A DNA stretch of 64,000 bases. Origin: Streptomyces qinglanensis. GTDB lineage: Bacteria; Actinomycetota; Actinomycetes; Streptomycetales; Streptomycetaceae. Each line of letters opens with the position of its first letter. Positions within the stretch are counted from its first letter, which is position 1. Location: the NCBI RefSeq assembly GCF_900111245.1, contig NZ_FOGO01000013.1, positions 1-64,000 on the forward strand, in the 5' to 3' direction. This document shows positions 45,173 to 53,542 of the stretch, piece by piece. The notes beneath the pieces are model-generated. The model saw only the letters and a list, made by a program, of their open reading frames with translations, was not told where the DNA came from and did not search any database. The position numbers and the translations under genes are program-made.

Positions 45173-46240
45173 ATGTCTTCAGGAACGGCCTCCCGCACGG
45201 ACCGCACCATCGACCTCGCAGTGATCTCCGGAGACGGAATCGGCCCGGAGGTCGTCGCCCAGGGCCTCAAGGTCCTCACCGCCGTCCTCCCGCCGGACGT
45301 CGCGCTGGAGACGCATCCCTACGATCTCGGCGCCAAACGCTGGCACGCCACCGGGGAGACCCTCACCGACGAGGAGCTGGAGCGGCTCGCGGGGCACGAC
45401 GCGATCCTGCTCGGCGCCATCGGCGACCCCGGCGTCCCCTCCGGGGTGCTGGAGCGCGGGCTGCTGCTCAAGCTGCGCTTCGCCTTCGACCACTTCGTCA
45501 ACCTGCGCCCCTCCACGCTCTTCCCGAACACCGAGTCCCCGCTGGCGGGCCGCCCGGAGATCGACTTCGTCGTCGTCCGCGAGGGCACCGAGGGGCCTTA
45601 CGTGGGCAACGGCGGCAGCATCCGCAAGGGCACCCCGCACGAGGTCGCCAACGAGGTCAGCGTCAACACCGCGTTCGGTGTGGAGCGGGTCGTGCGCGAC
45701 GCGTTCGCCCGGGCGCAGGCGCGCCCGCGGAAGAAGCTCACCCTGGTGCACAAGAACAACGTGCTGGTGCACGCCGGCCACCTGTGGAAGGACACCTTCG
45801 ACCGGGTCGGGCGCGAGTACCCCGAGGTGACGACCGACTATCTGCACGTCGACGCCGCCACGATCTTCATGGTGACCGACCCGGCGCGGTTCGACGTGAT
45901 CGTCACCGACAACCTCTTCGGCGACATCATCACCGACCTCGCCGCCGCCGTCAGCGGCGGGATCGGGCTCGCGGCCTCGGGGAACATCAACCCCACCCGG
46001 CAGTTCCCGTCCATGTTCGAGCCGGTGCACGGGTCGGCGCCCGACATCGCGGGCAGCGGGAAGGCCGACCCGACCGCCACCGTGCTGTCCGTCGCGCTGC
46101 TGCTGCGCCACCTCGGCCACGAGGCCGAGGCCGCCCGCGTCGAGGCGGCCGTCACCGCGGATCTCGCCGAGCGGGACGCCGCTCCGGTCCGCACCACCGA
46201 CGAGATCGGCGACGCGCTCGCGGCCCGCGTGGCCCGCTGA
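45173..46240 (+). CDS. leuB: 3-isopropylmalate dehydrogenase
   Basis: 355-residue NAD-dependent oxidative decarboxylase of leucine synthesis. It shows VISGDGIGPEVVAQGLKVL, the substrate loop REGTEGPYVGNGG, LVHKNNVL, the catalytic/metal Asp in VTDNLFGDIITDLAAAVSGGIGLA, and the NAD motif FEPVHGSAPDIAGSGKADP. These favour isopropylmalate over isocitrate or tartrate. The ATG follows GACGGGGAGTAGTG. It is upstream of ilvE but separated by a terminator. Confidence 0.95.
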   Translation: MSSGTASRTDRTIDLAVISGDGIGPEVVAQGLKVLTAVLPPDVALETHPYDLGAKRWHATGETLTDEELERLAGHDAILLGAIGDPGVPSGVLERGLLLKLRFAFDHFVNLRPSTLFPNTESPLAGRPEIDFVVVREGTEGPYVGNGGSIRKGTPHEVANEVSVNTAFGVERVVRDAFARAQARPRKKLTLVHKNNVLVHAGHLWKDTFDRVGREYPEVTTDYLHVDAATIFMVTDPARFDVIVTDNLFGDIITDLAAAVSGGIGLAASGNINPTRQFPSMFEPVHGSAPDIAGSGKADPTATVLSVALLLRHLGHEAEAARVEAAVTADLAERDAAPVRTTDEIGDALAARVAR

Positions 46241-46606
46241 GCCGACCGCCGAGCCGTCCGCTGGACCCTGGCGGAGCGGCCGGCACCGCCGGGTTCCGGG
46301 TTCCGGGCCCGTGCTGCCGCAGGCCGCCGGCCCCCTGATCCGGCCCGTCCCGCCGTCGCGGCGGGACGGGCCGCCCTTCTGCGCTTCTCGCACCCCTGTC
46401 CGAAAGTGTTCGGCCGACGCGCGATAATCGGTGTGTGGACAGCGCCGGGAGGCAGCTCCCGCGTCCCGGTACCGCGCCGCGGAGCGCGGTGGCGAGGCGG
46501 CGGCGTGCTCGGAGCGACTGCGCCGCCAGGGCAGCCGCACCGGAGGCCCGTACCGGCGGGGAGCCCGGCCGCGAGGTCCGTAACGACACGAGCTAAGGAC
46601 GCGGAC
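46241..46606 (+). other. Intergenic region leuB-ilvE
   Basis: 366 bp without a gene. The leuB terminator lies at 46342-46372. A possible -10 GATAAT (46423-46428) stands about 180 bp upstream of ilvE with no good -35. The in-frame extension upstream of ilvE is Arg/Gly-rich and not coding. Confidence 0.45.
46342..46372 (+). terminator. Terminator after leuB
   Basis: Perfect 13-bp stem GGCCCGTCCCGCC/GGCGGGACGGGCC (46342-46354, 46360-46372) with loop GTCGC, about 100 bp after the leuB stop. Confidence 0.85.
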
Positions 46607-47713
46607 ATGACGACCCCCCGTATCGCATTCGACCTCGAACCGACCGCCGAGCCGCTCGGCGCCGCCGAGCGGGAGGCGGTGCTGGCGAACCCCGGTTTCG
46701 GGCGGTACTTCACCGACCACATGGTGACCATCGAGTGGACCGAGGACCGCGGCTGGCACGACGCGCGTCTGCAGCCCTACGCTCCGCTGTCGATCGACCC
46801 TGCCAACATGACGCTGCACTACGCGCAGTCGATCTTCGAGGGGCTGAAGGCGTACCGGCAGCCCGACGGCTCGGTGAAGGTCTTCCGGCCGGACGCCAAC
46901 GCCCGCCGCTTCCAGCGCAGCGCCCGCCGGCTGGCGATGCCCCAGTTGCCCGTGGAGACCTTCGTCGAGGCGTGCGACCTGCTGGTGGGTCAGGACAGCG
47001 CGTGGGTGCCCGGCGGGGGCGAGGCGTCCCTCTATCTGCGGCCGTTCCTGTTCGCCACCGAGGTCGGGCTGGGGGTGCGGCCCGCGAACCGGTACACGTT
47101 CATGGTCATCGCGTCCCCGGCGGGCGCCTACTTCCCCGGCGGCGTCGAGCCCGTCTCGGTGTGGCTCTCCGAGGAGTACGTGCGTGCGGCGCCGGGCGGC
47201 ACGGGCGAGGCCAAGTGCGCGGGCAACTACGCCGCCTCGCTGGTCGCCCAGGCGGAGGCCGCCGAGCACGGCTGCGACCAGGTGGTCTGGCTGGACGCGG
47301 TGGAGCGCCGCTACGTCGAGGAGATGGGGGGCATGAACCTCTACTTCGTCCAGGGCTCCGGCGCCGGCGCGCGGATCGTGACCCCGGAGCTGACCGGCAC
47401 GCTGCTCCCGGGCATCACCCGCGACTCGCTGCTGCAGATCGCCGCCGACCTCGGGTACGCGACGGGGGAGGTGCGGCTGACGACCGACGCGTGGCGTGCG
47501 GGCAACGCCGACGGCTCGATCAGCGAGGTGTTCGCCTGCGGGACCGCCGCGGTGATCACGCCGGTCGGTCAGGTGAAGTCGGCGCGCGGCGAGTGGAAGG
47601 TCGGCGACGGCGGCGCCGGGGAGATCACGATGCGGCTCCGGGAGGCGCTGCTGGCGGTCCAGACCGGCCAGGCGGAGGACACGCACGGCTGGATGCACAC
47701 CCTCGGTTCCTGA
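46607..47713 (+). CDS. ilvE: Branched-chain amino acid aminotransferase
   Basis: 368-residue PLP-dependent transaminase (fold type IV) interconverting Leu/Ile/Val with their 2-oxo acids. The Schiff-base Lys is in GTGEAKCAGNYAASLVAQ. PLP-binding Glu and neighbours are in VEEMGGMNLYFVQ, and SISEVFACGTAAVITPVG closes the site. LHYAQSIFEGLKAYRQPDG is the typical N-terminal segment of the larger actinomycete IlvE. The ATG follows CTAAGGACG. Confidence 0.97.
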   Translation: MTTPRIAFDLEPTAEPLGAAEREAVLANPGFGRYFTDHMVTIEWTEDRGWHDARLQPYAPLSIDPANMTLHYAQSIFEGLKAYRQPDGSVKVFRPDANARRFQRSARRLAMPQLPVETFVEACDLLVGQDSAWVPGGGEASLYLRPFLFATEVGLGVRPANRYTFMVIASPAGAYFPGGVEPVSVWLSEEYVRAAPGGTGEAKCAGNYAASLVAQAEAAEHGCDQVVWLDAVERRYVEEMGGMNLYFVQGSGAGARIVTPELTGTLLPGITRDSLLQIAADLGYATGEVRLTTDAWRAGNADGSISEVFACGTAAVITPVGQVKSARGEWKVGDGGAGEITMRLREALLAVQTGQAEDTHGWMHTLGS

Positions 47714-47833
47714 CGGGTAGGTCCTCGCGGACATCGTGGGGCGTGTCACGGTAAGCCCGGAACCGACCTGACGTACATGTACCTGACATGCAGGGGTCGA
47801 ACTTCCGTAGCTGAAGGGCCTTTTGGCAGCGCT

Positions 47834-47855
47834 GTCATGACGATGTCATCGACCG
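47834..47855 (+). promoter_or_regulatory. Possible PHO box upstream of phoD
   Basis: Two 11-bp direct units starting TGTCAT (GTCAT at 47834 and 47845) lie 25-46 bp before the phosphatase start. The 11-bp spacing and NGTCAY core resemble Streptomyces PhoP direct-repeat units; the match is partial. Confidence 0.35.
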
Positions 47856-47879
47856 CCTCCCGGGAGGGCCGAGATCCAG

Positions 47880-49526
47880 ATGCCGCGTCCCCAGCCGACC
47901 CAGCAGGATCAGGACAGCCAGCAGGAGATCAGACGAGCGGCGGCGGCGCTGGGCCGCCGCCGCTTGCTGACCGTCACGGGCGCCGCCGCGGTGCTCGCCT
48001 TCACCACCGACCTGCCCGGCAGTGCGCAGGCGGCCGAGGCGGACGCGCGGACCGCTGTCCGCGCCGACCCCTTCACTCTGGGCGTCGCCTCCGGCGACCC
48101 GCAGCCCGGCTCCGTCGTGCTGTGGACGCGCCTCGCGCCCGAGCCCTACGAGCCCGGCGGCGGCCTGCCGAAGGCGCGGATCCCCGTCCGCTGGGAGCTG
48201 GCGCACGACCGCCGCTTCCGCCGCGTCGTGCGCCGCGGCACGGCCCTCGCGCACCCCGAGCTCAACCATGCCGTGCACGTGGAGGCCGAGGGCCTGGGCG
48301 CCGACCGCGTGTACTACTACCGCTTCCGGGCGGGGAAGTGGCTCAGCCCGGTGGGCCGCACCCGCACGGCACCGGCTCCCGGCGCCGACATCGGCGAGCT
48401 CCGGCTGGCCGCCGTCTCCTGCCAGGCGTACCACCACGGCTACTTCACCGCCCACCGGCACCTCGCCGAGGAGGACGTGGACCTGGTCTTCCACCTCGGC
48501 GACTACCTGTACGAGTACGCCGTCGACGCGCACGGCGGCGCCCGCGGGTACACCGACCGGGAGCTGCCCTCCCGCTTCGACCGGGAGACGGTCTCGCTGG
48601 AGGAGTACCGGCTGCGGTACGCGCTCTACAAGTCGGACCCCGACCTGCAGGCAGCACACGCGGCGCACCCGTTCCTGGTCACCTGGGACGACCACGAGAC
48701 GGAGAACAACTACGCGGACGACGTCCCCGAGGACGGCGGCTCCTCGGAGGACTTCCTGGTGCGCCGGGCGGCCGCCTACCGTGCGTACTGGGAGAACCTG
48801 CCGCTGCGCCGGCCGCAGCGGCCCAGGGGCCCGGACATGCGGCTCTACCGCAGGCTGCGGTTCGGCAGGCTGGCGCAGTTCGACATCCTCGACACCCGGC
48901 AGTACCGCTCGGACCAGGCGTACGGCGACGGATGGCACCACCCGGGCCCGGAGTCGACGGACCCGGCCCGCACCATGGTCGGCGCGGCGCAGGAGCGCTG
49001 GCTGCTCGACGGCTGGCGCAGCTCGGACACCGTCTGGAACCTCGTTCCGCAGCAGGTCACCTTCTCCGAGCGGCGCAGCAACAGCACCTCGGCCTACAAG
49101 GTCAGCATGGACGCCTGGGACGGCGCCCCGGCCTCCCGCGACCGGCTGCTGGCGGGTGCCGAGGCGGCCGGAGTGGAGAATCTGATGGTGCTCACCGGGG
49201 ACGTGCACAAGGGGTACGCCTACGACATCAAGCGGGATTTCGGCGACCAGGACTCCCGCACGGTGGGGACCGAGATCGTGGCCACCTCCGTCACCAGCGG
49301 CATGGACGGCGAGGACCGCCCGTCCAACTGGGAGACCTATCTGGCGGCCAACCCGCACATGAAGTTCTACAACGGGCACCGGGGCTATGTGACCGTGCGG
49401 CTGGACAAGCGGCAGGCGCGGGCGGACTTCCGCACGGTCGCCGTCGTCACCGAGCCGGGAGCGCCGGTGCGCACCGCTGCCTCGTTCGCCACCCGGGTCG
49501 GCGAGCAGGGCCTGCACGAGGTGTGA
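47880..49526 (+). CDS. phoD: Alkaline phosphatase D, Tat-exported
   Basis: 548-residue secreted phosphodiesterase/phosphomonoesterase of the PhoD family. The Tat signal is LGRRRLLTVTGAAAVLAF (residues 24-41). The PhoD N-domain follows (FTLGVASGDPQPGSVVLWTRLAP), then the metal-binding blocks SCQAYHHGY, HLGDYLYEY, VTWDDHETENNY, DTRQYRSDQ and LTGDVHKGY. PhoD enzymes use Ca2+/Fe3+ to scavenge phosphate and are typically under PhoP control; a candidate PHO box lies upstream. The ATG at 47880 gives a normal signal peptide. Confidence 0.95.
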   Translation: MPRPQPTQQDQDSQQEIRRAAAALGRRRLLTVTGAAAVLAFTTDLPGSAQAAEADARTAVRADPFTLGVASGDPQPGSVVLWTRLAPEPYEPGGGLPKARIPVRWELAHDRRFRRVVRRGTALAHPELNHAVHVEAEGLGADRVYYYRFRAGKWLSPVGRTRTAPAPGADIGELRLAAVSCQAYHHGYFTAHRHLAEEDVDLVFHLGDYLYEYAVDAHGGARGYTDRELPSRFDRETVSLEEYRLRYALYKSDPDLQAAHAAHPFLVTWDDHETENNYADDVPEDGGSSEDFLVRRAAAYRAYWENLPLRRPQRPRGPDMRLYRRLRFGRLAQFDILDTRQYRSDQAYGDGWHHPGPESTDPARTMVGAAQERWLLDGWRSSDTVWNLVPQQVTFSERRSNSTSAYKVSMDAWDGAPASRDRLLAGAEAAGVENLMVLTGDVHKGYAYDIKRDFGDQDSRTVGTEIVATSVTSGMDGEDRPSNWETYLAANPHMKFYNGHRGYVTVRLDKRQARADFRTVAVVTEPGAPVRTAASFATRVGEQGLHEV

Positions 49527-49614
49527 GCAGGCCGGAGCCGACCGTCTGAGCGGCGGGTTTTCGCATCGTGAGACGGGAGGGGGTGCGGGGGGCGGGTTGT
49601 GCGAGACTTCCCCC

Positions 49615-49665
49615 GTGCCCTCGTTCGTCATGATTATTGGCAGCAGGCGCGCCGGTCCGCAGTGA
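49615..49665 (+). CDS. Putative cimA leader peptide
   Basis: Sixteen-residue frame (V/M)PSFVMIIGSRRAGPQ, then TGA. Starting at GTG 49615, or at the in-frame ATG 49630, it contains ATG ATT ATT GGC. Consecutive ATT codons are very rare in this genome, where Ile is nearly always ATC. Its position before a U-tailed terminator and a gene of isoleucine synthesis suggests Ile-dependent attenuation. No clear ribosome binding site is seen, so it may be leaderless. Confidence 0.55.
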   Translation: MPSFVMIIGSRRAGPQ

Positions 49666-49724
49666 CCGACTGCCGTGGAACGACCCGTACGGCAGCGGAC
49701 ACCGTGCCCCAGACCCGCGCGCAG

Positions 49725-49751
49725 ACCTCTCGCACCCGCGAGGGGTTTTTT
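49725..49751 (+). terminator. U-tailed terminator of the cimA attenuator
   Basis: 9-bp stem ACCTCTCGC/GCGAGGGGT with one G-T wobble and loop ACCC, followed by six T residues. Such a T run is exceptional among terminators here; the only similar one is at the ilvB attenuator. Confidence 0.75.
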
Positions 49752-49856
49752 CGTTTTCCGGCCCACCTCAGCCGGAGCGGACGGCGCGAGGGATGATGGG
49801 GGCAAGTGGAGCGCTTCCTTCCGGAACCACTGAACCCAGCCCAGGAGCCACCAGCC

Positions 49857-51515
49857 ATGACCTCCGACGCGGCAGGCGCCGCAGCAGCCACCGGCAGCCC
49901 GACGGGACCGCAGGCCCCCGACGACGGTTTCCACGTCTTCGACACCACCCTGCGCGACGGGGCGCAGCGCGAGGGCGTCAACCTGACCGTCGCCGACAAG
50001 CTGACCATCGCCCGCCACCTCGACGAGTACGGGGTCGGCTTCATCGAGGGCGGCTGGCCGGGCGCCAACCCGCGCGACACCGAGTTCTTCGCCCGCGCCC
50101 CCGAGGAGATCGACTTCCGGCACGCACAGCTCGTCGCCTTCGGCTCCACCCGCAGGGCCGGTGTTCCCGCGCAGATCGACCCCCAGGTCCAAGCGCTGCT
50201 GGACGCGAAGGCACCGGTGGTCACCCTCGTCGCCAAGGCCCACGACCGCCATGTGGAGCTGGCACTGCGCACCACGCTGGAGGAGAACCTGTCGATGATC
50301 GCCGAGACGGTCGGCCATCTGCGGGAGCACGGCCGCCGCGTCTTCGTCGACTGCGAGCACTTCTTCGACGGCTACCAGGCCAACCCCCGCTACGCCGCGC
50401 AGGTCGTGCGCACCGCGCACGAGGCCGGCGCCGAGGTGGTCGTCCTCTGCGACACCAACGGCGGCATGATCCCCGCGCAGATCCAGGCCGTCGTCCGCAC
50501 CGTGGCGGCCGACACCGGGGCCCGGCTGGGTATCCACGCACAGGACGACACCGGCTGCGCGGTCGCCAACACCCTGGCCGCCGTCGACGGCGGCGCCACC
50601 CACGTGCAGTGCACCGCCAACGGCTACGGCGAGCGCGTCGGGAACGCCAACCTCTTCCCCGTCGTCGCCGCGCTGGAGCTCAAGTACGGCAGGCGCGTGC
50701 TGCCCGAGGGCGCGCTCGCCGAGACCACCCGCATCTCGCACGCCATCGCCGAGGTCGTCAACCTGACCCCCTCCACCCACCAGCCCTACGTCGGCACCTC
50801 CGCCTTCGCCCACAAGGGCGGGCTGCACGCCTCCGCGATCAAGATCGATCCGGACCTCTACCAGCACATCGCCCCCGAGCTCGTCGGCAACACCATGCGG
50901 ATGCTCGTCTCCGACATGGCCGGGCGTGCCTCCGTCGAGCTCAAGGGCAAGGAGCTGGGCTACGACCTGAGCGGCGAGCGGGAACTGGTCGGCCGGGTGG
51001 TCGAGCGGGTCAAGGAGCAGGAACTCAAGGGCTACACCTACGAGGCCGCCGACGCCTCCTTCGAACTGCTGCTCAGGGACGAGGTGCACGGCGGCGCCAC
51101 GGGCACCGCACCCCGGTTCTTCCGGGCCGAGTCCTGGCGCGCCATCGTCGAGCAGCGGCCCGACGGCATGCAGGTCAACGAGGCGACGGTGAAGCTGTGG
51201 GCCAAGGGCGAGCGCATCGTCGTCACCGGCGAGGGCAACGGCCCCGTCGATGCGCTGGACCGGGCCCTGCGGGCCGGACTGGAGCGCATCCACCCGGCGC
51301 TGGCGCGGCTGAACCTGGTCGACTACAAGGTCCGCATCCTGGAGGGCGCGCACGGCACCTCCTCCACCACCCGGGTACTGCTGTCCATGAGCGACGGCAG
51401 CGGGGAGTGGACGACGGTCGGCGTCGGCGACAACGTCATCGCCGCCTCCTGGCAGGCCCTGGACGACGGCTACACCTACGGGCTGCTGCGCGCCGGGGCC
51501 GAGGCACAGGACTGA
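49857..51515 (+). CDS. cimA: Citramalate synthase
   Basis: 552-residue DRE-TIM metallolyase family enzyme condensing pyruvate with acetyl-CoA to (R)-citramalate, an alternative entry to isoleucine. It has HVFDTTLRDGAQREGVNLT, the metal His pair in GIHAQDDTGCAVANTLAAV, NGYGERVGNANLFPV and the LeuA dimer-type C-terminal regulatory domain (VKLWAKGERIVVTGEGNGPVDAL). The sequence is of the CimA (TIGR00977) type rather than isopropylmalate synthase. ATG 49857 follows CCAGGAGCCACC. Confidence 0.93.
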   Translation: MTSDAAGAAAATGSPTGPQAPDDGFHVFDTTLRDGAQREGVNLTVADKLTIARHLDEYGVGFIEGGWPGANPRDTEFFARAPEEIDFRHAQLVAFGSTRRAGVPAQIDPQVQALLDAKAPVVTLVAKAHDRHVELALRTTLEENLSMIAETVGHLREHGRRVFVDCEHFFDGYQANPRYAAQVVRTAHEAGAEVVVLCDTNGGMIPAQIQAVVRTVAADTGARLGIHAQDDTGCAVANTLAAVDGGATHVQCTANGYGERVGNANLFPVVAALELKYGRRVLPEGALAETTRISHAIAEVVNLTPSTHQPYVGTSAFAHKGGLHASAIKIDPDLYQHIAPELVGNTMRMLVSDMAGRASVELKGKELGYDLSGERELVGRVVERVKEQELKGYTYEAADASFELLLRDEVHGGATGTAPRFFRAESWRAIVEQRPDGMQVNEATVKLWAKGERIVVTGEGNGPVDALDRALRAGLERIHPALARLNLVDYKVRILEGAHGTSSTTRVLLSMSDGSGEWTTVGVGDNVIAASWQALDDGYTYGLLRAGAEAQD

Positions 51516-51545
51516 CCCCCGCGGCCGGTCGACCGGCAGGGCCGG

Positions 51546-52184
51546 TCAGCCGGCCGCAGGGGACAGGGACTGGTCGAAGTGGTCGCGGACGTGGCCCAGG
51601 ACCAGCTCCCGGTCCACCCCCGGCAGGCCCACCACCAGATGGGTGCCGAAGCCGTCCAGGAGGGCCCGGGTGCGGGTGGCGAAGCGGTCCGCGTCGACCG
51701 CGGCGAACTCGCCCCGGCCCGCGCCCTCCACCAGCAGCGCCACCAGGTCCCGATGCCAGCTCAGCTCCAGTTCGAGCTGGCGGGCGCGCATCTCGTCGTC
51801 GCCCGACTGGGATCTGTTCCACACCTCCAGCCACAGCGCCCAGTGCGGATCGCGGTGGCCCTCCGGCAGATAGAGCGCCACCAGCGCGTCCAGCCGCTCA
51901 CGCGCGGGCACCCGGCGGGCGAGAGCGGCCCGCCGCGCCGAGCCGAGCTGCTCCTCGCTCCACTGCAGGGTCTGCAGCAGCAACTCGTCCTTGGTCTTGA
52001 AGTAGTAGACGAGATGGCCGCTGCTCATGCCGACCTCGCGGCCGAGCGCGGCCATCGTCAGCCGGTCCAGGCCGCGTTCGGCGATCATCTCCATGGCGGT
52101 GGCCAGGAGCTGCTCCCGGGGCTGGGCAGCCCGCCGCCTGCCCCCGTCGGGGCGCTCGCGGTTGCCTCCGGTCCGTGCGACCAC
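51546..52184 (-). CDS. TetR-family transcriptional regulator
   Basis: 212-residue repressor: an N-terminal TetR helix-turn-helix (LLATAMEMIAERGLDRLTMAALGREVGMSSGHLVYYFKTKDELLLQTL, residues about 26-73) and a C-terminal ligand domain. GTG 52184 is supported by AGGGAGGAG nine bases upstream. It is the last gene of the urease/agmatine deiminase unit and is the natural candidate to bind the twin palindromes in that unit's promoter. The ligand may be a polyamine, urea or purine-related molecule; this is inference. Confidence 0.9.
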   Translation of the reverse strand: MVARTGGNRERPDGGRRRAAQPREQLLATAMEMIAERGLDRLTMAALGREVGMSSGHLVYYFKTKDELLLQTLQWSEEQLGSARRAALARRVPARERLDALVALYLPEGHRDPHWALWLEVWNRSQSGDDEMRARQLELELSWHRDLVALLVEGAGRGEFAAVDADRFATRTRALLDGFGTHLVVGLPGVDRELVLGHVRDHFDQSLSPAAG

Positions 52185-52278
52185 CGCCGTGCTCCTCCCT
52201 CGGCCGGTGCGCCCGGCGGCGCCGGCCGGCGCCGCGGCGCCCTCGGCTGCCGACCGTTCAGCCTAACCGGGTCCGCTC

Positions 52279-52314
52279 GTGCCGGTGCCGGTGCCGGTGC
52301 CGGTGCCGGTGCCG
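52279..52314. repeat. Hexanucleotide repeat (GTGCCG)6
   Basis: Six exact tandem copies of GTGCCG upstream of the TetR gene, between it and the agmatine deiminase stop. Such runs are prone to copy-number change. Confidence 0.9.
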
Positions 52315-52339
52315 GGGCCTCCGCCGCCGCGCGGCCGGC

Positions 52340-53377
52340 TCAGACCCGCGGCTGCTGCTGGGTGATGCAGTGGACGCCGCCCCCCGCGGCGAAGACGGTG
52401 CGCGCGTCCACCAGCGTGACCGTGCGCCGCGGGAACAGGCGGCGGAAGATCCCGGCGGCGTGCTCGTCGCGCGGATCGCCGAACCCGCACAGCACCACCC
52501 CGCCGTTGCACAGGTAGTGGTTGACGTAGCTGTAGTCGACCGGTTCGCCGTCCGCCGTGTGCGTCACCGTCGGCGCGGGCAGCTCGACGACCTCCAGCCG
52601 CCTGCCCCGCGCGTCGGTGGCCGACCGCAGCAGCTTGACCGTCTCGGCGCACAGCTCGTGGTCGGGGTGCGCCGGATCCGGCTGGGTGTGGGCCACCACC
52701 ACGCCCGGCGCGGCGAACGCGGCCACCAGATCGACATGCCCGCGGGTGCCGTAGGTGCCGTAGTCGGCGGTCAGTCCGCGGGGCAGCCAGACCGCCTTGC
52801 GGGTGCCCAGCCGCGCGTGCACCTCCGCCTCGACCTCCTCGTGCGTCCAGCCCGGATTGCGCTCGGGGCCCAGCTGCACGGTCTCGGTGAGCAGGACCGT
52901 CCCCTCGCCGTCCACGTGGATGCCGCCGCCCTCGTTCACCAGTCGCGAGGTGTGCACCGCGGCGCCCGCGCGTCCGGCCACGGCCGCGCCGATCTGCGCG
53001 TCCCGCTCCCACCGGGCCCACGACTGGGCGCCCCAGCCGTTGAACGTCCAGTCCACGGCGGCCAGCCGGCCGCCCTGGGTGACGAACGTCGGCCCGATGT
53101 CCCGCATCCACGCGTCGTCCAGCGGCTCGGCGACCACCTCGATGTCCGGGCCGAGCTGCTGCCGGGCCGCTGTCGCGTCGGCGGGCGAGGCGACCATCGT
53201 GACCGGCTCGAAGCGGCGCACGGCGCGGGCCACCGACGCCCAGGCGGCGCGTGCCCCGGCCAGCACCGCCGCGTCCTCGAAGGTCGGGTTGGCGCCCGGC
53301 CAGGCCATCCAGGTGCGCTCGTGCGGCGCCCACTCGGGCGGCATGACAGGGGCGGCGGCGGACGTGGGGGTGCTCAT
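52340..53377 (-). CDS. aguA: Agmatine deiminase
   Basis: 345-residue guanidino-group-modifying enzyme converting agmatine to N-carbamoylputrescine and ammonia. The family blocks are MPPEWAPHERTWMAWPG, DDAWMRDIGPTFV, NEGGGIHVDGEGT, RGHVDLVAAF and the catalytic Cys in AAGGGVHCITQQQP near the C-terminus. ATG 53377 has CAAGGAAGC upstream. It follows ureC on the same strand after a 165-bp gap with tandem repeats, and shares a nitrogen-release theme with the urease. Confidence 0.95.
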   Translation of the reverse strand: MSTPTSAAAPVMPPEWAPHERTWMAWPGANPTFEDAAVLAGARAAWASVARAVRRFEPVTMVASPADATAARQQLGPDIEVVAEPLDDAWMRDIGPTFVTQGGRLAAVDWTFNGWGAQSWARWERDAQIGAAVAGRAGAAVHTSRLVNEGGGIHVDGEGTVLLTETVQLGPERNPGWTHEEVEAEVHARLGTRKAVWLPRGLTADYGTYGTRGHVDLVAAFAAPGVVVAHTQPDPAHPDHELCAETVKLLRSATDARGRRLEVVELPAPTVTHTADGEPVDYSYVNHYLCNGGVVLCGFGDPRDEHAAGIFRRLFPRRTVTLVDARTVFAAGGGVHCITQQQPRV

Positions 53378-53401
53378 GGAGGCAGCTTCCTTGCGGTGGT
53401 C

Positions 53402-53500
53402 GGCGGTCGGTCGTGCCGCGGGTGCGGCCGAGCGGCGGGTCGGAAGGCGGTCGGTCGTGCCGCGGGTGCGGCCGCGAAGCGGTCGGAAGGCGGTCGGGAC
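53402..53500. repeat. 44-bp tandem repeat between ureC and agmatine deiminase
   Basis: A 29-bp segment beginning GGCGGTCGGTCGTGCCGCGG is identical at 53402-53430 and 53446-53474 (period 44). A partial third copy starts at 53489. The copies lie in the 5' leader of the agmatine deiminase gene. Confidence 0.85.
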
Positions 53501-53542
53501 AAGGAGCGGACGGAGGTTCGGGGGAGGCACGCGGCGGGAGGG

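Larger units (their letters stand above)
49527..49856 (+). promoter_or_regulatory. cimA leader region with putative attenuator
   Basis: 330 bp between phoD and cimA. It contains a short leader frame with two Ile codons (49615-49665), a hairpin CTGCCGT/ACGGCAG (49670-49676, 49689-49695), and a U-tailed terminator (49725-49751) about 105 bp before cimA. The layout parallels the ilvB leader in this same window. Confidence 0.6.

Noticed and set aside
46406..46606. Possible Ile-containing leader (RRAIIGV) upstream of ilvE
   Set aside because: The frame runs without a stop into ilvE and no U-tailed terminator follows, so it is not an attenuator.
47790..47812. GGTCGAACTTCC resembling a tRNA T-arm
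   Set aside because: No acceptor, D-arm or anticodon stem can be paired around it.
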